Part shown: positions 34,875 through 44,651 of the stretch, in pieces
How positions within the stretch are numbered: the stretch's first letter is position 1
Layout: each line of letters starts with the position of its first letter
Source: Clostridiaceae bacterium AF10-41
Lineage (GTDB): Bacteria > Bacillota > Clostridia > Clostridiales > Clostridiaceae
Reading direction: 5' to 3'
NCBI GenBank assembly: GCA_027686065.1
Contig: JAQCTH010000001.1
Location: forward strand, 62,001-126,000
Length of the DNA: 64,000 bases
Program-made: the position numbers and the translations under genes
Notes under the pieces: model-generated
What the model saw: only the letters and a program-made list of their open reading frames with translations
Databases searched by the model: none
What the model was told of the DNA's origin: nothing

Positions 34875-35701
34875 TGTTTACAAAGTTTAAAAAATCATTA
34901 TTATATTTATTCTTAATTATTTTAAGTATTATATGCTTAGCCCCATTTGCAATGATGCTAGTTAATGCAACTCGTAGTAATCAAGAAATAATATCTGGGT
35001 TTACATTAATTCCTGGAAGCTCCTTATCAGATAACTGGAATGCCATGGGAAAATATTTCAATATATTTACTGGGCTTCGCAATAGTTTATTCATTTCAGT
35101 ATGTGTAACATTATTAACAGCATATTTTTCAGCATTGACAGCTTATGGATTTGCAATATACAAATTTAAAGGCTCAAATATAATATTTACTGTAATTTTA
35201 GTATTAATGATGGTTCCATCACAATTAGGATTATTAGGATTTTATGATTTAGTAAATACAATGAGCTTAATGGATAGCTATATACCACTTATAATTCCTG
35301 CTATAGCAAATCCATTTGTAGTATTCTTTTTAAAGCAATATGTAGAATCTGTATTACCAAGAACTATTATTGAAGCATCCAGAATAGATGGAGCAAGTGA
35401 AATAAGAACATTTCATAAGATAGGTATTCCTATAATGATGCCAGGAATAGCAACTATATCAATAACAACATTTATAGGATCATGGAATAATTATTTAGTT
35501 CCATTAGTTTTATTACTTAGTCCAGAGAAATTCACATTACCAGTAATGATGGGATCATTGAGAGCGTCTAAAGATATAGCTTCAAATATGGGAGCAACAT
35601 ATTTAACTGTTGCAGTTTCAGTATTACCTATAATCATAGCATTCATGTTCTTATCAAAATATATTATTAGTAGCATATCTGCAGGTAGTGTAAAGGAATA
35701 G
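34874..35701 (+). CDS. ABC sugar importer permease (MalG type)
   Basis: 275 residues, six membrane helices. The EAA loop reads IIEASRIDGASEIRTFHKIG followed by IPIMMPGIAT, normal for MalG-like permeases. Its start shares one base with the stop of the partner permease, so the two are translationally coupled. The C-terminus SAGSVKE is the usual ending of this family. It is the second half of the importer channel for the operon's oligosaccharide. Confidence 0.93.
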   Translation: MFTKFKKSLLYLFLIILSIICLAPFAMMLVNATRSNQEIISGFTLIPGSSLSDNWNAMGKYFNIFTGLRNSLFISVCVTLLTAYFSALTAYGFAIYKFKGSNIIFTVILVLMMVPSQLGLLGFYDLVNTMSLMDSYIPLIIPAIANPFVVFFLKQYVESVLPRTIIEASRIDGASEIRTFHKIGIPIMMPGIATISITTFIGSWNNYLVPLVLLLSPEKFTLPVMMGSLRASKDIASNMGATYLTVAVSVLPIIIAFMFLSKYIISSISAGSVKE

Positions 35702-35731
35702 ATTAAATTAGATTGAGAGGAAGGTTGGAAG

Positions 35732-38700
35732 ATGGATAAGAATGGCAGAAGTAAAGCAGATTATATAGATGAATCAGGCTTTTACGTTATAGAAAATTAC
35801 GATACAAAACCGCCTTTTGCAAGCTTTTTATCAGGAGTAGCTGGTATAGAGGGTATCCCAATGTGGTCATTTTACGTAAATAGAGGTCAAGTGATTAGTA
35901 GTATTGGGATTAAGGATAAAAATAATTGTATAATGGAATTTTTTCCAGCAAATGAAGCGTATAAGATGGTTAATACTAATGGATTTAGGACGTTTATAAA
36001 GATTATAGAAGATAACTCAAATATAATTATAGAGCCATTTTCAGTTAGTAGAAGTGAAAATATTAAGAGAATACTTAAGATAAAAAATAATGAATTGAGG
36101 ATAATAGAAATAAATAAGGATATAAATTTGGAAATAGAAGTAAAGTATTTTACTATTCCAAATGAAAAATTTGCAGCACTTGGAAGAGAATTAAAGATAA
36201 TTAATAAATCTAATGCAGTAAGGAATATAGAAGTATTAGATGGATTAGCCGCAATTTTACCATATGGTTCTAATAATAAGGATTATAAAGAGATAGGAAA
36301 TACATTAAGAAGCTGGATGCAGGGAGAAATCAAAGAAAATAATGTAGCAATATATAATTTAAGATCTTCTACAGGGGACACAACAAAGGTTGAGATGGTG
36401 AATAATGCATATTTTTATATAGCATTTGATGATAGTGAAAAAGTACTAAAACCTATAGTAGATCCGGAAAATATTTTTGGATATGATACTAGCTTAGTAA
36501 ATCCATTCAAGTTCAAAAATAGTGTGGAAAAGTTATTTGAAAGTAATGAGAATATTTGCTACAACAAAGTACCTTGTGCTTTTTCTGCAAAACAAGCAGT
36601 TTTGATGGAAAAAGAAGAAGTTAAGATTCATAGTTATATAGGATACATGAATAGCATTAATGAAGTAGATGATAACTTAAATAAGTTGTTGAGTAAGAAA
36701 TATTTTAATGAAAAGATTATAGAAAGCAATAAGTTAATAGACAGCATAGCTGAGCATGTCCATACAGTAACTAATTATTCATTATTTGATGAATATATTA
36801 AACAATGTTATATAGATAATGTTTTAAGAGGAGGATATCCATTAAAAATAGGTAAGGATAAAGTATATTACGTCTATTCCAGAAAACATGGTGATTTAGA
36901 AAGAGACTATAATTTCTTTAGTATAGAGCCCAATTTTTATTCTCAAGGTAATGGGAATTTTAGAGATATAAATCAAAATAGAAGAATGGATATTTACATT
37001 CATCCTTTCACTAATAAGGAGAATATTAAATTATTCAATAACTTGATACAACTTGACGGATATAATCCATTAGTTATAAAAGGAAAGAAGTTTTATATAG
37101 ATAAAAGAAGAAAAGCTTCAATTATAAGCATATTAAAAAAATATGAAATTAAAAATGAGGATATATTAAATAGTATTCACAATAATGAATTTACATTAGG
37201 AGAATTATATTCATATATATTAAAAGAACAAAATTTATCAAGTGATAAAATTAGACCTTTAATTGATGAAATAATAGATATTTGTGAAGAAAAAGTTGAA
37301 GCTGATTTTGGTGAGGGATTTTGGATTGATCACTGGACATATAATCTTGATTTAATAGAAGAATATTTAGGCGTTTATCCTGATAAACTAAAAGAATTGC
37401 TAATAGAGGATATGGAATATAAATTTTATAACTCTCCAGAGCATGTTTTACCTAGAAGTGAAAAATACATTATAGACAACAATACTATTAGGCAATATGT
37501 AGCCTTAAATAAAAAAGGCAATATAAATCAATGGATATATAATAATGAAGGAAAAATATACAAGACTAATTTGATGACAAAGCTGTTCATGCTTACTACT
37601 ATTAAATTTATGACCTTAGATGTTATGGGATTTGGAATTGAAATGGAAGCAGGTAAGCCAGGATGGAATGATGCTATGAATGGACTTCCAGGGCTTATAG
37701 GATCAAGTTTTGCAGAAACAGCAGAGCTGAAAAGATTAGCATGTTTTATTAAAGAAAATATAAATCTAATAGAAAATGGATTGAAGCTTCCAGTAGAATT
37801 TTATGATGTAGTTAAAGAATTAATAGATATTCTTCCTAAAAATCTTAATGGTATATTACCTCAAAGTGAATATTGGGATATAATTTCAAGTATAAGAGAA
37901 GATTACAGGGAAAAGGTTAAATACTCAATAGATGGAACTGAAAAAGTATTATATAAAGATGATATAGAGAAGATAGTAGATAAGATTATACAAAAAATAA
38001 ATATAGGAATAGATGGAATAAAAGAGTTGAATGATGGAAAAATTCCTACATTTATGTATTATGAAACTGTAAAATTTATTGAAGATAAAAACGGAAATAT
38101 AAAGCCTATAGAGTTTAAAGTAAATTTTCTCCCTTTATTTTTAGAAGGATATGCAAGATATCTTAAAACGGATTTAAAAGAAAAAGAAAAGAAGGAAATA
38201 TATAAAACTTTAAAAAATAGCGATATTTATGACAAAAAATTAAAAATGTATAAGACCTCAGAATCTTTAGAAAAGGTTACATTTGAAATAGGGAGAGCAA
38301 GGACATTTACATCAGGATGGCTTGAAAGAGAATCAATTTTCATGCATATGGAATTTAAATATATTCTAGAACTAATAAAGGAAGACTTGTATGAAGAATT
38401 TTATGAAGATATAAGAAATGTATTACCTCCTTTTATGGACTCAAAAGTATATGGAAGAAGTATATTAGAGAATTCTTCTTTTATAGCAAGTAGTGCGAAC
38501 CCAGATGAAAGAACACATGGAAGAGGATTTATTGCAAGATTAAGTGGAACTACTGTAGAAATGTTAAGTATATGGAAAATAATGACTGTTGGAAAAAATA
38601 TATTTAAATATGAAAATGGAGTTTTAGAATTCGAATTAACACCAGTATTGTCAAAGGATTTCTTTAAAAATAATATAATAGAAACTACTTTACTAGGAAG

Positions 38701-38890
38701 TATAAGGTTAAAGTATATAAATAAGAATAATAAAGATACCTTTGGTTCAGAAAAAGGAAATATAACTAGATATGAATTAATAGGTATTGATAATAATATC
38801 AAAGTAATTAATCAAAAGAAAATACTTGGAACTGATGCTGAAAAGGTAAGAAGTGGTCAAATAAGAGAAATAATAGCTACAATAGAATAA
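35732..38890 (+). CDS. GH94-clan beta-glucan/oligosaccharide phosphorylase, large form
   Basis: 1052 residues, no signal peptide, so cytosolic. The N-terminal half is beta-sandwich-like. The catalytic part shows GKPGWNDAMNGLPG, where D647 (in WND) is the expected general acid, and a long conserved C-terminal block (GWLERESIFMHMEFKYILEL about 863, then YGRSILENSSFI and HGRGFIARLSG to about 930). This is the class of about 1,050-1,100 residue enzymes often named cellobiose phosphorylase, which includes 1,2-beta-oligoglucan phosphorylase (GH94) and the related GH149 and GH161 beta-1,3-glucan phosphorylases. Phosphorolysis releases glucose 1-phosphate from chain ends without ATP. Which linkage is cut cannot be told by eye. 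Confidence 0.8.
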   Translation: MDKNGRSKADYIDESGFYVIENYDTKPPFASFLSGVAGIEGIPMWSFYVNRGQVISSIGIKDKNNCIMEFFPANEAYKMVNTNGFRTFIKIIEDNSNIIIEPFSVSRSENIKRILKIKNNELRIIEINKDINLEIEVKYFTIPNEKFAALGRELKIINKSNAVRNIEVLDGLAAILPYGSNNKDYKEIGNTLRSWMQGEIKENNVAIYNLRSSTGDTTKVEMVNNAYFYIAFDDSEKVLKPIVDPENIFGYDTSLVNPFKFKNSVEKLFESNENICYNKVPCAFSAKQAVLMEKEEVKIHSYIGYMNSINEVDDNLNKLLSKKYFNEKIIESNKLIDSIAEHVHTVTNYSLFDEYIKQCYIDNVLRGGYPLKIGKDKVYYVYSRKHGDLERDYNFFSIEPNFYSQGNGNFRDINQNRRMDIYIHPFTNKENIKLFNNLIQLDGYNPLVIKGKKFYIDKRRKASIISILKKYEIKNEDILNSIHNNEFTLGELYSYILKEQNLSSDKIRPLIDEIIDICEEKVEADFGEGFWIDHWTYNLDLIEEYLGVYPDKLKELLIEDMEYKFYNSPEHVLPRSEKYIIDNNTIRQYVALNKKGNINQWIYNNEGKIYKTNLMTKLFMLTTIKFMTLDVMGFGIEMEAGKPGWNDAMNGLPGLIGSSFAETAELKRLACFIKENINLIENGLKLPVEFYDVVKELIDILPKNLNGILPQSEYWDIISSIREDYREKVKYSIDGTEKVLYKDDIEKIVDKIIQKINIGIDGIKELNDGKIPTFMYYETVKFIEDKNGNIKPIEFKVNFLPLFLEGYARYLKTDLKEKEKKEIYKTLKNSDIYDKKLKMYKTSESLEKVTFEIGRARTFTSGWLERESIFMHMEFKYILELIKEDLYEEFYEDIRNVLPPFMDSKVYGRSILENSSFIASSANPDERTHGRGFIARLSGTTVEMLSIWKIMTVGKNIFKYENGVLEFELTPVLSKDFFKNNIIETTLLGSIRLKYINKNNKDTFGSEKGNITRYELIGIDNNIKVINQKKILGTDAEKVRSGQIREIIATIE

Positions 38891-38906
38891 TGGAGAGGTA
38901 ATAGTT

Positions 38907-40247
38907 ATGAATAATTATAAGGTATTTGTTACTTGCAAGCATACTAAAGATAGATTAAATAAATATTGCTTAGATGATATTAGTATAGATAATGATAAGG
39001 ATTTTAATTGTACAATTATAGTAGACACTAAAAAAAGGTTTCAAAAAATATTAGGATTTGGAGGGGCAATAACTGAATCAAGTGCATATGTACTTTCTAA
39101 GATAGATGAAGAAAAAAAGAAAAGAATTCTAGAGTTATATTTTAATGAAGAAAATGGAATAGGGTATAATTTCGCAAGGGTTCATATTAATAGCTGTGAT
39201 TTCTCACTAGAGAATTATAGTTTTGTTGAAGAAAATGATAAATCCTTAAGTAGTTTTTCTTTAGATAGATATGGAAAATATGTACTACCTTTACTTAAAG
39301 AAGCTATTAATGAAAAAAAGGGTGGATTAAATATATTAGCAAGTCCATGGAGCCCACCAAGTTATATGAAAACAAATAATGAAATGAATAATGGTGGAAA
39401 GCTAAAAGATGAATATAAACAATTATGGGCTGATTATTACGTTAAATATATAGAAGAAATGCAAGAAAAAGGATTTGATATCTGGGGAGTTACTGTACAA
39501 AATGAGCCAGCAGCAAAGCAGGTTTGGGATTCGTGTTTGTATTCAGCTGAAGAAGAGAGAGATTTTGTAAAATATTATTTAGGGCCTACCTTTGAAAGGA
39601 ATAAATTACTCGATAAAAAAATAATAATATGGGATCATAATAGAGATTTAGTTTATAATAGGGCTAAGACAGTGCTAGAGGATAAAGAAGCAAATAAATA
39701 TGTATGGGGCACAGGGATACATTGGTATGTTTCAGAGGAGTTTGAAAATACATCAAAGGTTCATGAAGAATTTCCAGATAAGCACATAGTCTTTACTGAA
39801 GGATGTCAAGAAGGTGGAGTTCATATTGGTTCTTGGGAACCAGGAGAAAGATATGGTAGAAATATAATTGGAGACTTAAATAATTATGTAGAGGCATGGA
39901 TAGACTGGAATATAGTTTTAGATGAAACAGGTGGACCAAATCATGTTGGAAACTTATGCGATGCTCCAATAATAGTAGACACACAAAAAAGAGAAGTAAT
40001 ATATAACAGCTCTTTTTACTATATAGCACATTTTAGTAAATTCATTAAGAAAAATTCCTTAAGATTATTAACTAAAGTTACTAATGATAAAAAAATCTAT
40101 GCACTTTCTTGTATAGATGACAAAGAAGATATATGTATAATTTTAATGAATGAAAATGAAGAAGATAGAAATATTACTTTAAAAATAGATAATGAAATTA
40201 TTTATTTGAAATTAAAGGCAAATTCGATATATACTTTATGTAAATAA
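38907..40247 (+). CDS. Cytoplasmic GH30 glycosidase
   Basis: 446 residues, full length for GH30. The acid/base E200 is in TVQNEP and the nucleophile E298 in FTEGCQEG; the conserved GFGGAITESS block lies near 50. There is no signal peptide or wall anchor, so it acts inside the cell on material brought in by the importer. GH30 subfamilies cut beta-glucosides, beta-1,6-glucan and xylan; subfamily cannot be fixed by eye but the overall look is of the glucosylceramidase/beta-1,6-glucanase side. Within the operon it may remove beta-1,6 branches that block the phosphorylases. Confidence 0.88.
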   Translation: MNNYKVFVTCKHTKDRLNKYCLDDISIDNDKDFNCTIIVDTKKRFQKILGFGGAITESSAYVLSKIDEEKKKRILELYFNEENGIGYNFARVHINSCDFSLENYSFVEENDKSLSSFSLDRYGKYVLPLLKEAINEKKGGLNILASPWSPPSYMKTNNEMNNGGKLKDEYKQLWADYYVKYIEEMQEKGFDIWGVTVQNEPAAKQVWDSCLYSAEEERDFVKYYLGPTFERNKLLDKKIIIWDHNRDLVYNRAKTVLEDKEANKYVWGTGIHWYVSEEFENTSKVHEEFPDKHIVFTEGCQEGGVHIGSWEPGERYGRNIIGDLNNYVEAWIDWNIVLDETGGPNHVGNLCDAPIIVDTQKREVIYNSSFYYIAHFSKFIKKNSLRLLTKVTNDKKIYALSCIDDKEDICIILMNENEEDRNITLKIDNEIIYLKLKANSIYTLCK

Positions 40248-40315
40248 CTATTAAATACTAATAATAAGGAACTAATGTGATGATGAACTTAAAATAGAAG
40301 GGATGAGATGAAACG

Positions 40316-41332
40316 GTGATTACAATATACGAAATAGCAAAAATTGCAGGAGTTTCTCCTACAACTGTATCAAAAGTAATAAATAATTATCCAGATGTGA
40401 GTGATAAAACTAGGAAAAAGATTAAAAAGATATTAGAAGAAGAAAACTTTCTTCCAAACTCTCAAGCGCAAGGGCTAACTACAAAGAGAACTTGGACATT
40501 AGGAATTGTTTATTATGAAGATCTTGGTGTAGGGTTAAGTCATCCTTTCTTTTCTAAAGTAATAGAGGCATTCAAAAAACAATCAGATATACATGGATAT
40601 TCATTATTGTTTGGTTCTAAAAATGATAGACTAAAAAATGATACTTTTTTAGAATATTTCAAGTATAAATGTGTTGATGGGGTAGCGATAATTTGTACAG
40701 ATCCTCATGATAAGGAGACGTTATCTCTTGTAAATAGCAATTTTCCAATTGTAATAATAGATATGTTTGCGGAATATGCATCAACAGTTACATCTGATAA
40801 TAAATCAGGGTGCAGACAAGCGGTTGAATATCTATATGATTTAGGACATAGAAAAATTGCTCATATATACGGTACATCAAACGGTGATAATTGGCCAAGT
40901 ACCGTAAGAAAAGAATCTTATATAGAAAGTATGAAAGAATTAGGTTTAAAAATACCAAGAGGATATTTAGTAGATGGTACAAACTTTGATTTTACTGGTG
41001 GATATAAAGCCATGGAAAAATTATTAAAACTAAAAAATAGACCTACTGCAGTTTTTATAGCAGGAGATAAGATGGCACTTGGTGCTATGGAGGCTATAAG
41101 AGAGGCTGGGCTTAATGTACCAGAAGATATTTCAATATTAGGATTTGATGATATAGAAATATCACAATATGTTACTCCAAAGTTAACAACTATAAGGCAA
41201 AACTGTGATGAAATAGGCAGAGCAGCAGTAGATATTTTGGTAGAACAAATAAATAAGAAAGAAAAGCTAAAAATTAATAAGGTAATACCTGTAGAATTAA
41301 TTGTAAGAGAATCTTGCACTAAAATTGATTAA
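40316..41332 (+). CDS. LacI-family repressor of the beta-glucan oligosaccharide operon
   Basis: 338 residues, GTG start at 40316 (no in-frame ATG with a better site). The N-terminal helix-turn-helix IYEIAKIAGVSPTTVSKVIN is followed by the hinge helix and a periplasmic-binding-protein-like sensor domain (about 60-335) with the usual AVFIAGDKMALGAM and ISILGFDDIEIS blocks. Its position inside the operon and the two TCGAAAC/GTTTCGA palindromes around the operon promoter suggest that it represses its own operon and responds to the imported sugar or a breakdown product. Confidence 0.92.
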   Translation: MITIYEIAKIAGVSPTTVSKVINNYPDVSDKTRKKIKKILEEENFLPNSQAQGLTTKRTWTLGIVYYEDLGVGLSHPFFSKVIEAFKKQSDIHGYSLLFGSKNDRLKNDTFLEYFKYKCVDGVAIICTDPHDKETLSLVNSNFPIVIIDMFAEYASTVTSDNKSGCRQAVEYLYDLGHRKIAHIYGTSNGDNWPSTVRKESYIESMKELGLKIPRGYLVDGTNFDFTGGYKAMEKLLKLKNRPTAVFIAGDKMALGAMEAIREAGLNVPEDISILGFDDIEISQYVTPKLTTIRQNCDEIGRAAVDILVEQINKKEKLKINKVIPVELIVRESCTKID

Positions 41333-41384
41333 TATGATCAAATGAATAATAAGTAAATCAAATCAAAAATAAGGGGGGAGAATA

Positions 41385-44081
41385 TTGAAAAGAATTAATT
41401 TTTTAAGAGATACAGGAAAATTTACACTTAAGGACCCGGAAAAGAATAGCTACTTATACTTTCCAATAGCTAATGAACTTGGAGTTATGTCTAGTTTGAC
41501 ACCTACTTTAAATGGTGACTGTAAGATGAATCAAAATACATTTTTATTAGCACCAGTTAGTAGTGAAGATCTTCATAACAATAAGTCATCAAGAAATTTC
41601 TGGATATATGTTGAAGGAAAAACTGCTTGGTCTGCAACAGGGGTATCATCACAGCAGCAATCAAAAGTTTTTTCTAAAGAAAAGGAAGAAACTGAAATTG
41701 AATGTAGCATAATGTGTCATAAGGTAATCAGAACCTCTAAAGAGATGGGATTAAAAAGTGAGATAATTAATTTTGTACCAAATGGATATAAAGTTGAATT
41801 AATGAAAGTAACAATAACTAATATATCAGAAGAAGATATAAATATAACTCCAACAGCAGCTATACCTCTATATTGTCGTTCAGCAGATAATATGAGAGAT
41901 CATAGACATGTTACTTCATTATTGCATAGAATAGAAACTATTAATTCAGGGGTAATAGTCAAACCAACACTTACATTTGATGAGAGAGGTCACAAAATAA
42001 ATGAAATAGTTTATGGAGTTATAGCAGTAGATGAAGATAAAAGTATGCCAATAAGCTTTTCACCTATAGTAGAAGAATTTATAGGGGAAGGCGGTTCCTT
42101 TGAAAATCCAGAAAGTATAATGTTAAATAAAGAATTTAATGTTAAGTCGGGAGAAAAGTTTGAGGGATATGAAAGTATAGGAGCATTAAGATTTAAGAAT
42201 GAAAAAATGAAACCAAATGAATCAAAATCTTATATAATTGCTTTTGGATATGGGGAATCAGTAGATGATTTCGAAAAGCTTACTAGTATATTATTAGAGG
42301 AAACCGATTTCGAAGAGTTATTAAAAGATACTAAGTTATATTGGGAAAATAAAATTAATCTCAAATATAATACTGGAGATAGCACATTTAATAATTGGAT
42401 GCATTGGGTTAATTTTCAACCTATTCTTAGAAGAATATATGGATGTTCATTCTTACCTCATCATGATTATGGAAAAGGGGGAAGAGGATGGAGAGATCTA
42501 TGGCAAGATTGTTTAGCTTTGTTAGCAATGGATCCTAAAGAAGTAAGAGAAATGCTATTAAATAATTTTGCAGGAGTAAGATTTGATGGCTCCAATGCAA
42601 CTATTATAGGAGCAAATTTAGGAGAATTTATAGCAGATAGAAATAATATAACTAGGGTATGGATGGATCATGGTGCATGGCCATTCTTAACTACTAATTT
42701 ATATATCAATCAAAGTGGAGATATAAATTTTCTATTAGAAAAACAAAGTTATTTCAAAGATTTACAAACTGCACGAGGTACTGACAAGGATAATCTATGG
42801 AGTATAGAGCAAGGAAATAAATTATTAACAAAAGAAAATAATATATATTTAGGTACTATTTTAGAACACATATTAGTACAACATTTGACTGCATTTTATG
42901 ATGTAGGAGAAAATAATAATATGAGGTTAAGAGGTGCTGATTGGAATGATGCTTTAGACATGGCTAAGGAAAAAGGAGAAAGTGTAGCATTTACAGCATT
43001 ATATTCAGGAAATCTAGTTAATATATGTGAACTTTTAAAGAAAATTAAAAACGAAAATAAAATTAAACACGTAGAGATGGCAGAAGAGATAGAAGTTTTG
43101 TTATTCAAAAACAATCTATATGATTATCCACAAGAAAAGATAAATATTTTAAATACTTATTGTAAAAGTTGTAATCATGATATAAAAGGAAGAACTTCTG
43201 AAATTAATATAGATTTATTAGTTAAAGACCTTGAAGAAAAAGCAAATTGGATAAAAAATCACATTAACTCTAAAGAATGGATTACAAATTCAGAAGGTTA
43301 CAGTTGGTATAATGGTTATTATGACAATAGTGGAAAAAAGGTTGAAGGTGACTTTGAAGCAGGCATAAGAATGATGCTTACAGGACAAGTATTCACAATA
43401 ATGAGTAATATAGCAACGGAAAAACAAGTAAAAGAGATAGTTAAGGCAGCTGATAGTTACTTATATGACAAGGAAGTTGGAGGATATAGACTAAATACTA
43501 ATTTTAAGGAATTAAAAACGGATTTAGGCAGAATGTTTGGGTTTGCTTATGGAAGTAAAGAAAATGGAGCAGTTTTTAGTCATATGACTATTATGTATGC
43601 CAATGCACTTTATCAAAGAGGCTTTGTAAAAGAAGGATTTAAAGTTATAGATACATTATATAAACACTGTATTAATTTTGAAGTTAGTAAGATATATCCT
43701 GGAATACCCGAATATATAAGCTCTAAGGGACGAGGAATGTATCATTATTTAACAGGATCAGCAAGTTGGCTTATTTTGACTGTATTAACGGAAATGTTTG
43801 GAGTAAAGGGAAGTTATGGAGATATGAAACTTGATCCTAAACTATTACTAAGTCAATTTGATGAAGACAACAAAGCAAGTATAAGTTTAGTATTTAGCGA
43901 CAGAAAATTTAAAGTTGAATATATAAATGAATTGCATAAAGATTTTGGAGAGTATAAAATTCAAGAAATATTCATCAATAATGAAACATATGAATTTAAA
44001 AATTCAAATATCATAGATAAAAAATATATAAATTCACTAGAATTAGATAAAGAGCATATTATTACTGTTATGTTAAAATAA
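41385..44081 (+). CDS. GH94 disaccharide phosphorylase (laminaribiose-phosphorylase-sized)
   Basis: 898 residues, TTG start at 41385 behind AAGGGGGGAG. Typical GH94 layout: N-terminal beta-sandwich, helical linker, then the (alpha/alpha)6 barrel with GRGWRDLWQD, the RLRGADWNDALDM motif where D522 (of D519-W-N-D) is the expected general acid, and SHMTIMYANALYQRG near the C-terminus. Cytosolic. Cellobiose and chitobiose phosphorylases have about 800 residues, while laminaribiose phosphorylases have about 900, so size favours the latter. The enzyme would split a disaccharide with phosphate into glucose 1-phosphate and glucose. It closes the operon that starts with the importer; linkage specificity is inference. 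Confidence 0.82.
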   Translation: MKRINFLRDTGKFTLKDPEKNSYLYFPIANELGVMSSLTPTLNGDCKMNQNTFLLAPVSSEDLHNNKSSRNFWIYVEGKTAWSATGVSSQQQSKVFSKEKEETEIECSIMCHKVIRTSKEMGLKSEIINFVPNGYKVELMKVTITNISEEDINITPTAAIPLYCRSADNMRDHRHVTSLLHRIETINSGVIVKPTLTFDERGHKINEIVYGVIAVDEDKSMPISFSPIVEEFIGEGGSFENPESIMLNKEFNVKSGEKFEGYESIGALRFKNEKMKPNESKSYIIAFGYGESVDDFEKLTSILLEETDFEELLKDTKLYWENKINLKYNTGDSTFNNWMHWVNFQPILRRIYGCSFLPHHDYGKGGRGWRDLWQDCLALLAMDPKEVREMLLNNFAGVRFDGSNATIIGANLGEFIADRNNITRVWMDHGAWPFLTTNLYINQSGDINFLLEKQSYFKDLQTARGTDKDNLWSIEQGNKLLTKENNIYLGTILEHILVQHLTAFYDVGENNNMRLRGADWNDALDMAKEKGESVAFTALYSGNLVNICELLKKIKNENKIKHVEMAEEIEVLLFKNNLYDYPQEKINILNTYCKSCNHDIKGRTSEINIDLLVKDLEEKANWIKNHINSKEWITNSEGYSWYNGYYDNSGKKVEGDFEAGIRMMLTGQVFTIMSNIATEKQVKEIVKAADSYLYDKEVGGYRLNTNFKELKTDLGRMFGFAYGSKENGAVFSHMTIMYANALYQRGFVKEGFKVIDTLYKHCINFEVSKIYPGIPEYISSKGRGMYHYLTGSASWLILTVLTEMFGVKGSYGDMKLDPKLLLSQFDEDNKASISLVFSDRKFKVEYINELHKDFGEYKIQEIFINNETYEFKNSNIIDKKYINSLELDKEHIITVMLK

Positions 44082-44112
44082 AAATTAATGTATCCTTAAA
44101 ATAAGTAATATA

Positions 44113-44152
44113 TAAAGGAGAGATGGGTATTTTACTATCTCTCCTTTAATAA
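44113..44152 (+). terminator. Terminator of the phosphorylase operon
   Basis: TAAAGGAGAGAT (44113-44124) and ATCTCTCCTTTA (44137-44148) form a 12-bp stem; the T run is short. Confidence 0.7.
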
Positions 44153-44251
44153 TAATATAAATAAAACTAGATTTATTATACACTTTTTAATAATAAACAA
44201 TATATTTTTTTGGAAATTATTGATATAATTATGATAACGATTTGTTACAAA

Positions 44252-44288
44252 AATAAAACAAATTATAAAATGTGATATTTGTTTTATT
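44252..44288. promoter_or_regulatory. 12-bp inverted repeat upstream of the phospho-glucosidase region
   Basis: AATAAAACAAAT (44252-44263) and ATTTGTTTTATT (44277-44288), 13 bases apart. AAAACAAATT recurs before the second GH1 gene (47173-47182), so it may be bound by the RpiR-type regulator encoded between them. Confidence 0.35.
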
Positions 44289-44369
44289 AATTCATAAAAA
44301 TAGGCTTTAAATTAAAAAGTATTGTAAAATTATATTAAACGATTAAAAAAAGTTGTAGGGGGATAAGTT

Positions 44370-44603
44370 ATGTATAATGTAGAAATAAATGGAGTTCAAA
44401 TGAAATTTATAAGAGAGTTTTTTGATAATTATGAGGATGATAAAGTTAAACTTACAGTAAGTGATGATAAAAACAGAATAAAAATAATTTATTCAGCTGA
44501 AACAAGTTTGACAGCAAAAGAATTAGAATCATATTTAAAAACACAATTTAAAACAAAATCAAAGTATGGAACAGCACTTTATTATACACTTTATGTAAAG
44601 TAA
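44370..44603 (+). CDS. Small hypothetical protein
   Basis: 77 residues, not recognised. It has a strong ribosome site (AGGGGGAT) and good codon usage for this genome. The sequence is hydrophilic with alternating charged residues, predicted beta-beta-alpha-beta, and no signal peptide or membrane helix. It begins 85 bp after the inverted repeat and ends 48 bp before the first GH1 gene, so it is probably the first gene of that transcript. Its place ahead of a phospho-beta-glucosidase may hint at a role in that pathway, but nothing in the sequence shows it. Confidence 0.6.
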   Translation: MYNVEINGVQMKFIREFFDNYEDDKVKLTVSDDKNRIKIIYSAETSLTAKELESYLKTQFKTKSKYGTALYYTLYVK

Positions 44604-44651
44604 CAAATTGAAATAAACTAAGCTTATTTTTATGAATTGGAGGAAATATAA

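Noticed and set aside
42301..42316. AAACCGATTTCGAAGA resembling the LacI operator inside the GH94 gene
   Set aside because: It is within codons, has only a partial match and no second half; probably chance.
44220..44350. cre-like sequences TGATAACGATTTG and TTAAACGATTAA before the small ORF
   Set aside because: Each has three or more mismatches to the CcpA consensus.
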